A stretch of DNA of 23,302 bases from assembly GCA_051453625.1 (NCBI GenBank), contig JBOZIK010000001.1:283002273-283025574 (forward strand). The letters are read 5' to 3'. Below are positions 21,499-23,302 of this stretch, one piece after another. Below the pieces are notes generated by a model. The model saw only the letters and a list, made by a program, of their open reading frames with translations. It had not been told where the DNA came from and made no database searches. Each line of letters starts with the position of its first letter. Positions within the stretch are counted from its first letter, which is position 1. The position numbers were made by a program, and so were the translations under genes. Origin of the DNA: Welwitschia mirabilis (taxonomy: Eukaryota > Gnetophyta > Gnetopsida > Welwitschiales).

Positions 21499-21807
21499 AT
21501 GGCTCTTAGAGTAAATAATCTTAGGAAAGAAAACAAAAATCTACTAAATAAGCTAGAGAACATAGAAAAGAAAATTAGATATTTGAAAAATAAAATTAAC
21601 TCAAATTCATCATTAATTAAAGGAAGTGTATCTATCAAACATTTCTTTAGTATGTTTCATTCTTATTATAATTCATTTCTCAAACCTTTGTCTAAATTGA
21701 ACTCTAAATACTCTTTAACAAACATTACCTACCATTATTGCAACAAAAAGGGTCATTCAAATATTGATTGTATTTTTATAAAATTTGATTTCCTCACTCT
21801 ATGTTAG
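21499..21807 (+). pseudogene. copia coiled coil and second CCHC knuckle
   Basis: This 102-codon open frame begins with a Lys/Glu/Asn/Leu-rich segment (residues about 8-40) with leucine or isoleucine at heptad-like spacing, typical of the coiled coil in SIRE-type gag. Residues 78-91, YHYCNKKGHSNIDC (21730-21771), form a zinc knuckle with x2, x4, x4 spacing in which the first Cys is Tyr. It belongs to the gag-pol polyprotein, not to a separate gene; the ATG is incidental. Stops separate it from gag upstream and from the protease downstream. Confidence 0.8.
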
Positions 21808-21908
21808 GTTATAAGTTTACCTTTTCTTCAAATTCTAATGAACATGCGAATAAAAAATAATACCTAAGGAGGATTCCAAAGTCCTCAAACAAAAGCTTAT
21901 TAATTCAA

Positions 21909-22115
21909 ATGGCTTTCATAGCTGCTAATCATTCATGCTGGTATCTTGATAGTGGTTCTTATAGACATTTGATAGGTGATAAGTTTAACTCCATGAAATT
22001 CAAGAAATACAAGGGAGGAAAAGTAACTTTTCAGGATAATGAAAGAGCTCGGATTGAAGGCATTGGAAGCATCAATGGAGGTAATTTACCTAATATTCAT
22101 AATGTGTTATTTTGA
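21909..22115 (+). pseudogene. copia protease fossil
   Basis: This aspartic protease would cut the polyprotein. CWYLDSGSYRHLIGD contains the copia active-site block with catalytic Asp in DSG (Asp at 21948-21950). KVTFQDNERARIEGIGSI follows at the expected distance, and LPNIHNVLF is the conserved end of the domain. The catalytic triad region is intact, although the usual residues after DSG (Cys-Ser) read Ser-Tyr. The frame ends at 22113-22115 in a stop created by a frameshift; the next domain continues in another frame. Confidence 0.88.
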
Positions 22116-22375
22116 ATGGCTTAAAGCATAATATGTTAAGCATTAATCAAATTTGTAATAAAGGTTATAAAGTATCTTTTAATAAAACTAAGTGTATAGT
22201 AAAAAACTATGAAACAGATCAACTTTTACTTGTAGCAACTAGACAAGAAAATGTTTACTATGTAAATTAGTCAAATAATTTAACTCATGTCTCTTCTCAT
22301 ATTCAAGAAGACATCATCTGGAATCAATGTTTAGGTCACATTAGTTTTGATAATTTGAAGAAAATATGTCATGAT
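22116..22375 (+). pseudogene. copia GAG-pre-integrase fossil
   Basis: Starting near 22114 in a shifted frame, the reading LNGLKHNMLSINQICNKGYK is followed by VSFNKTKCIVKNYETD, ENVYYVN, a stop at 22267, and then IQEDIIWNQCLGHISFDNLK up to the gap. The final block is the GAG-pre-integrase domain, where an H of the zinc-binding HHCC module (LGH) is kept. Apart from the one stop and the frameshift at its start, this piece is well conserved. Integrase proper should follow but lies beyond the gap or is missing. Confidence 0.88.
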
Positions 22376-22475
22376 NNNNNNNNNNNNNNNNNNNNNNNNN
22401 NNNNNNNNNNNNNNNNNNNNNNNNNNNNNNNNNNNNNNNNNNNNNNNNNNNNNNNNNNNNNNNNNNNNNNNNNNN
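22376..22475. other. Assembly gap, 100 N
   Basis: Exactly 100 unknown bases, the conventional size for a scaffold gap of unknown length. It separates the pre-integrase domain of one copia element from the gag of a related copy, so true distance and even adjacency are unproven. Confidence 0.97.
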
Positions 22476-23302
22476 TATCATTAATCGCTATTGTCTTTCT
22501 ACTGTGCAGGATCCTGTAACCAAGATAACTACTCTGAAGAGCAAAGACAAGTAAATACCTAAAGAAAAGTTGACAGCATCTTGCAATTTTAAAAGACTAA
22601 ATTTTATATTTTGTGCCATAGGTCCAAAAGATTTCAAATGAGTAGTAAATTGAACCATAGTTAAAGAAGTATGGAATATCTTACAGACCGCTCATGAAGG
22701 AATAAGCCTAGTGAAGCAAGCTAAGTTTCAGATGCTCATCACTGAGTTCAAAGATCTCAAGATGGAAGAAGATGAAGGTATAAATGATTTTTCTATAAAA
22801 CTAATAGATATTATTAATTCTATGTGTGATCTAGATGAAATCATCAAGGAGTTAAGAGTAGTACATAAAGCATTAAAATCCCTACCAAAGAGATTTGAGT
22901 CCAAAGTAATGACCATCGAAGAAAGCAAAGACCTCAATATCATGAAGATGGATGACCTACAAGGAAACCTTCACACATTTGAACTAAAATTTGGAAAGTA
23001 GAAGAAGAAAAGCATAGCATTAACAATTGCTCATGAAAACCCCGATATCAAGGAAGGATCTGACCAAGAACTAGAAAGCAAAGATGAAGTGGCTTTTTTA
23101 GCCAGAAGATTCAGACACTTTATGCAGTGAAGGAAAAATGGAGGTCAATCTAGAAGACCACCAAAAAGAAAAAAGGAGGGACGTCGAGATATCCAATGCT
23201 ACTCCTACAAGGGTTTTGATCACATGTTAAATGTCTACCCAAACAATAAAAAGAATGATAATAGAACAGGAAAGAAAGTCTTGTTAGCAACATGGGATGA
23301 TG
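22476..23302 (+). pseudogene. copia gag fossil, copy 2 (partial)
   Basis: This segment is collinear with 20512-21337 at an offset of 1964-1965 bases, with almost no net indel. It includes HEGISLVKQAKFQMLITEF, the open frame 22711-23001 with FESKVMTIEESKDLNIMKMD, and the first zinc knuckle CYSYKGFDHMLNVYP (about 23188-23232), where Cys1 and His are kept while Cys2 and Cys3 are Tyr. Stops differ from copy 1: TAA at 22551 where copy 1 has TGG, and TGA at the codon where copy 1 has TAG (20686). It is a second member of the same SIRE-like family. Its start lies in the gap and its end lies beyond the window. Confidence 0.9.

Larger units (their letters stand above)
19150..22375 (+). mobile_element. 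Ty1/copia element, SIRE/Maximus-like, 5' part
   Basis: The order is LTR (about 19150-20325), initiator-Met primer site (20327-20338), gag (from 20390), coiled coil plus second zinc knuckle (21499-21807), protease (21909-22115) and GAG-pre-integrase (to 22375), then an assembly gap. Integrase, reverse transcriptase and the 3' LTR are not in the window. The gag type with two CCHC knuckles and a coiled coil between them fits the SIRE/Maximus lineage, an inference from known family layout. It is inactive: the third gag codon is a stop, and further stops and frameshifts follow. It retains more CpG than the DNA to its left, so it is probably the youngest insertion seen here. Confidence 0.85.

Overview
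The window looks like nuclear DNA of a flowering plant. It has no cellular protein gene that I can recognise. It holds one gene-flank-like stretch of mixed base composition (about 1-4600) followed by about 18.7 kb of very AT-rich DNA. Wherever that AT-rich part can be read, it is made of decayed retrotransposons of classic plant types: a non-LTR LINE, an Athila-like Ty3/gypsy element and Ty1/copia elements. I cannot name the species.

Layout. 1-4600: CT-rich tracts, a plant telobox-like site, an exact 75-bp tandem duplication unit (1181-1330), a CpG-rich block (about 2450-3700) with a palindromic bZIP-type ACGT site (2964-2978), and small hairpins; no convincing exon. 4600-6430: AT-rich and unassigned, with a G-quadruplex-type run at 5797-5828. 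6430-7450 (minus): a Ty1/copia reverse transcriptase/RNase H fossil with its catalytic segment apparently deleted. 7450-13050: mostly unreadable AT-rich DNA, with a 164-bp diverged direct repeat (10517-10680 and 11014-11177) that may be LTR debris, and a microsatellite at 12681-12729. About 13050-16830 (minus): a LINE whose ORF1 (DUF4283 and CCHC), endonuclease, reverse transcriptase and C-terminal region can be followed in the right order through many stops and frameshifts. About 18170-19140 (minus): an Athila-type integrase fossil. It stops where a younger Ty1/copia element begins on the plus strand. That element has an LTR with a repeated GGGTGACCGA-like motif, an initiator-Met tRNA primer binding site at 20327-20338, gag, a CCHC/coiled-coil region, protease and a GAG-pre-integrase domain, and its features fit the SIRE/Maximus type. 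A 100-base N gap follows, and then a second, collinear gag copy of the same family runs to the window edge.

How the parts relate. The layers suggest successive insertions and decay: the plus-strand copia element seems to have cut into the Athila element. No element here is intact. I found no novel functional system. The most interesting signal is a mutation pattern: in four CCHC zinc knuckles from two element families, every Cys-to-Tyr change lies in a CTG context and every retained Cys does not. This is what CHG-methylation-driven deamination would leave.
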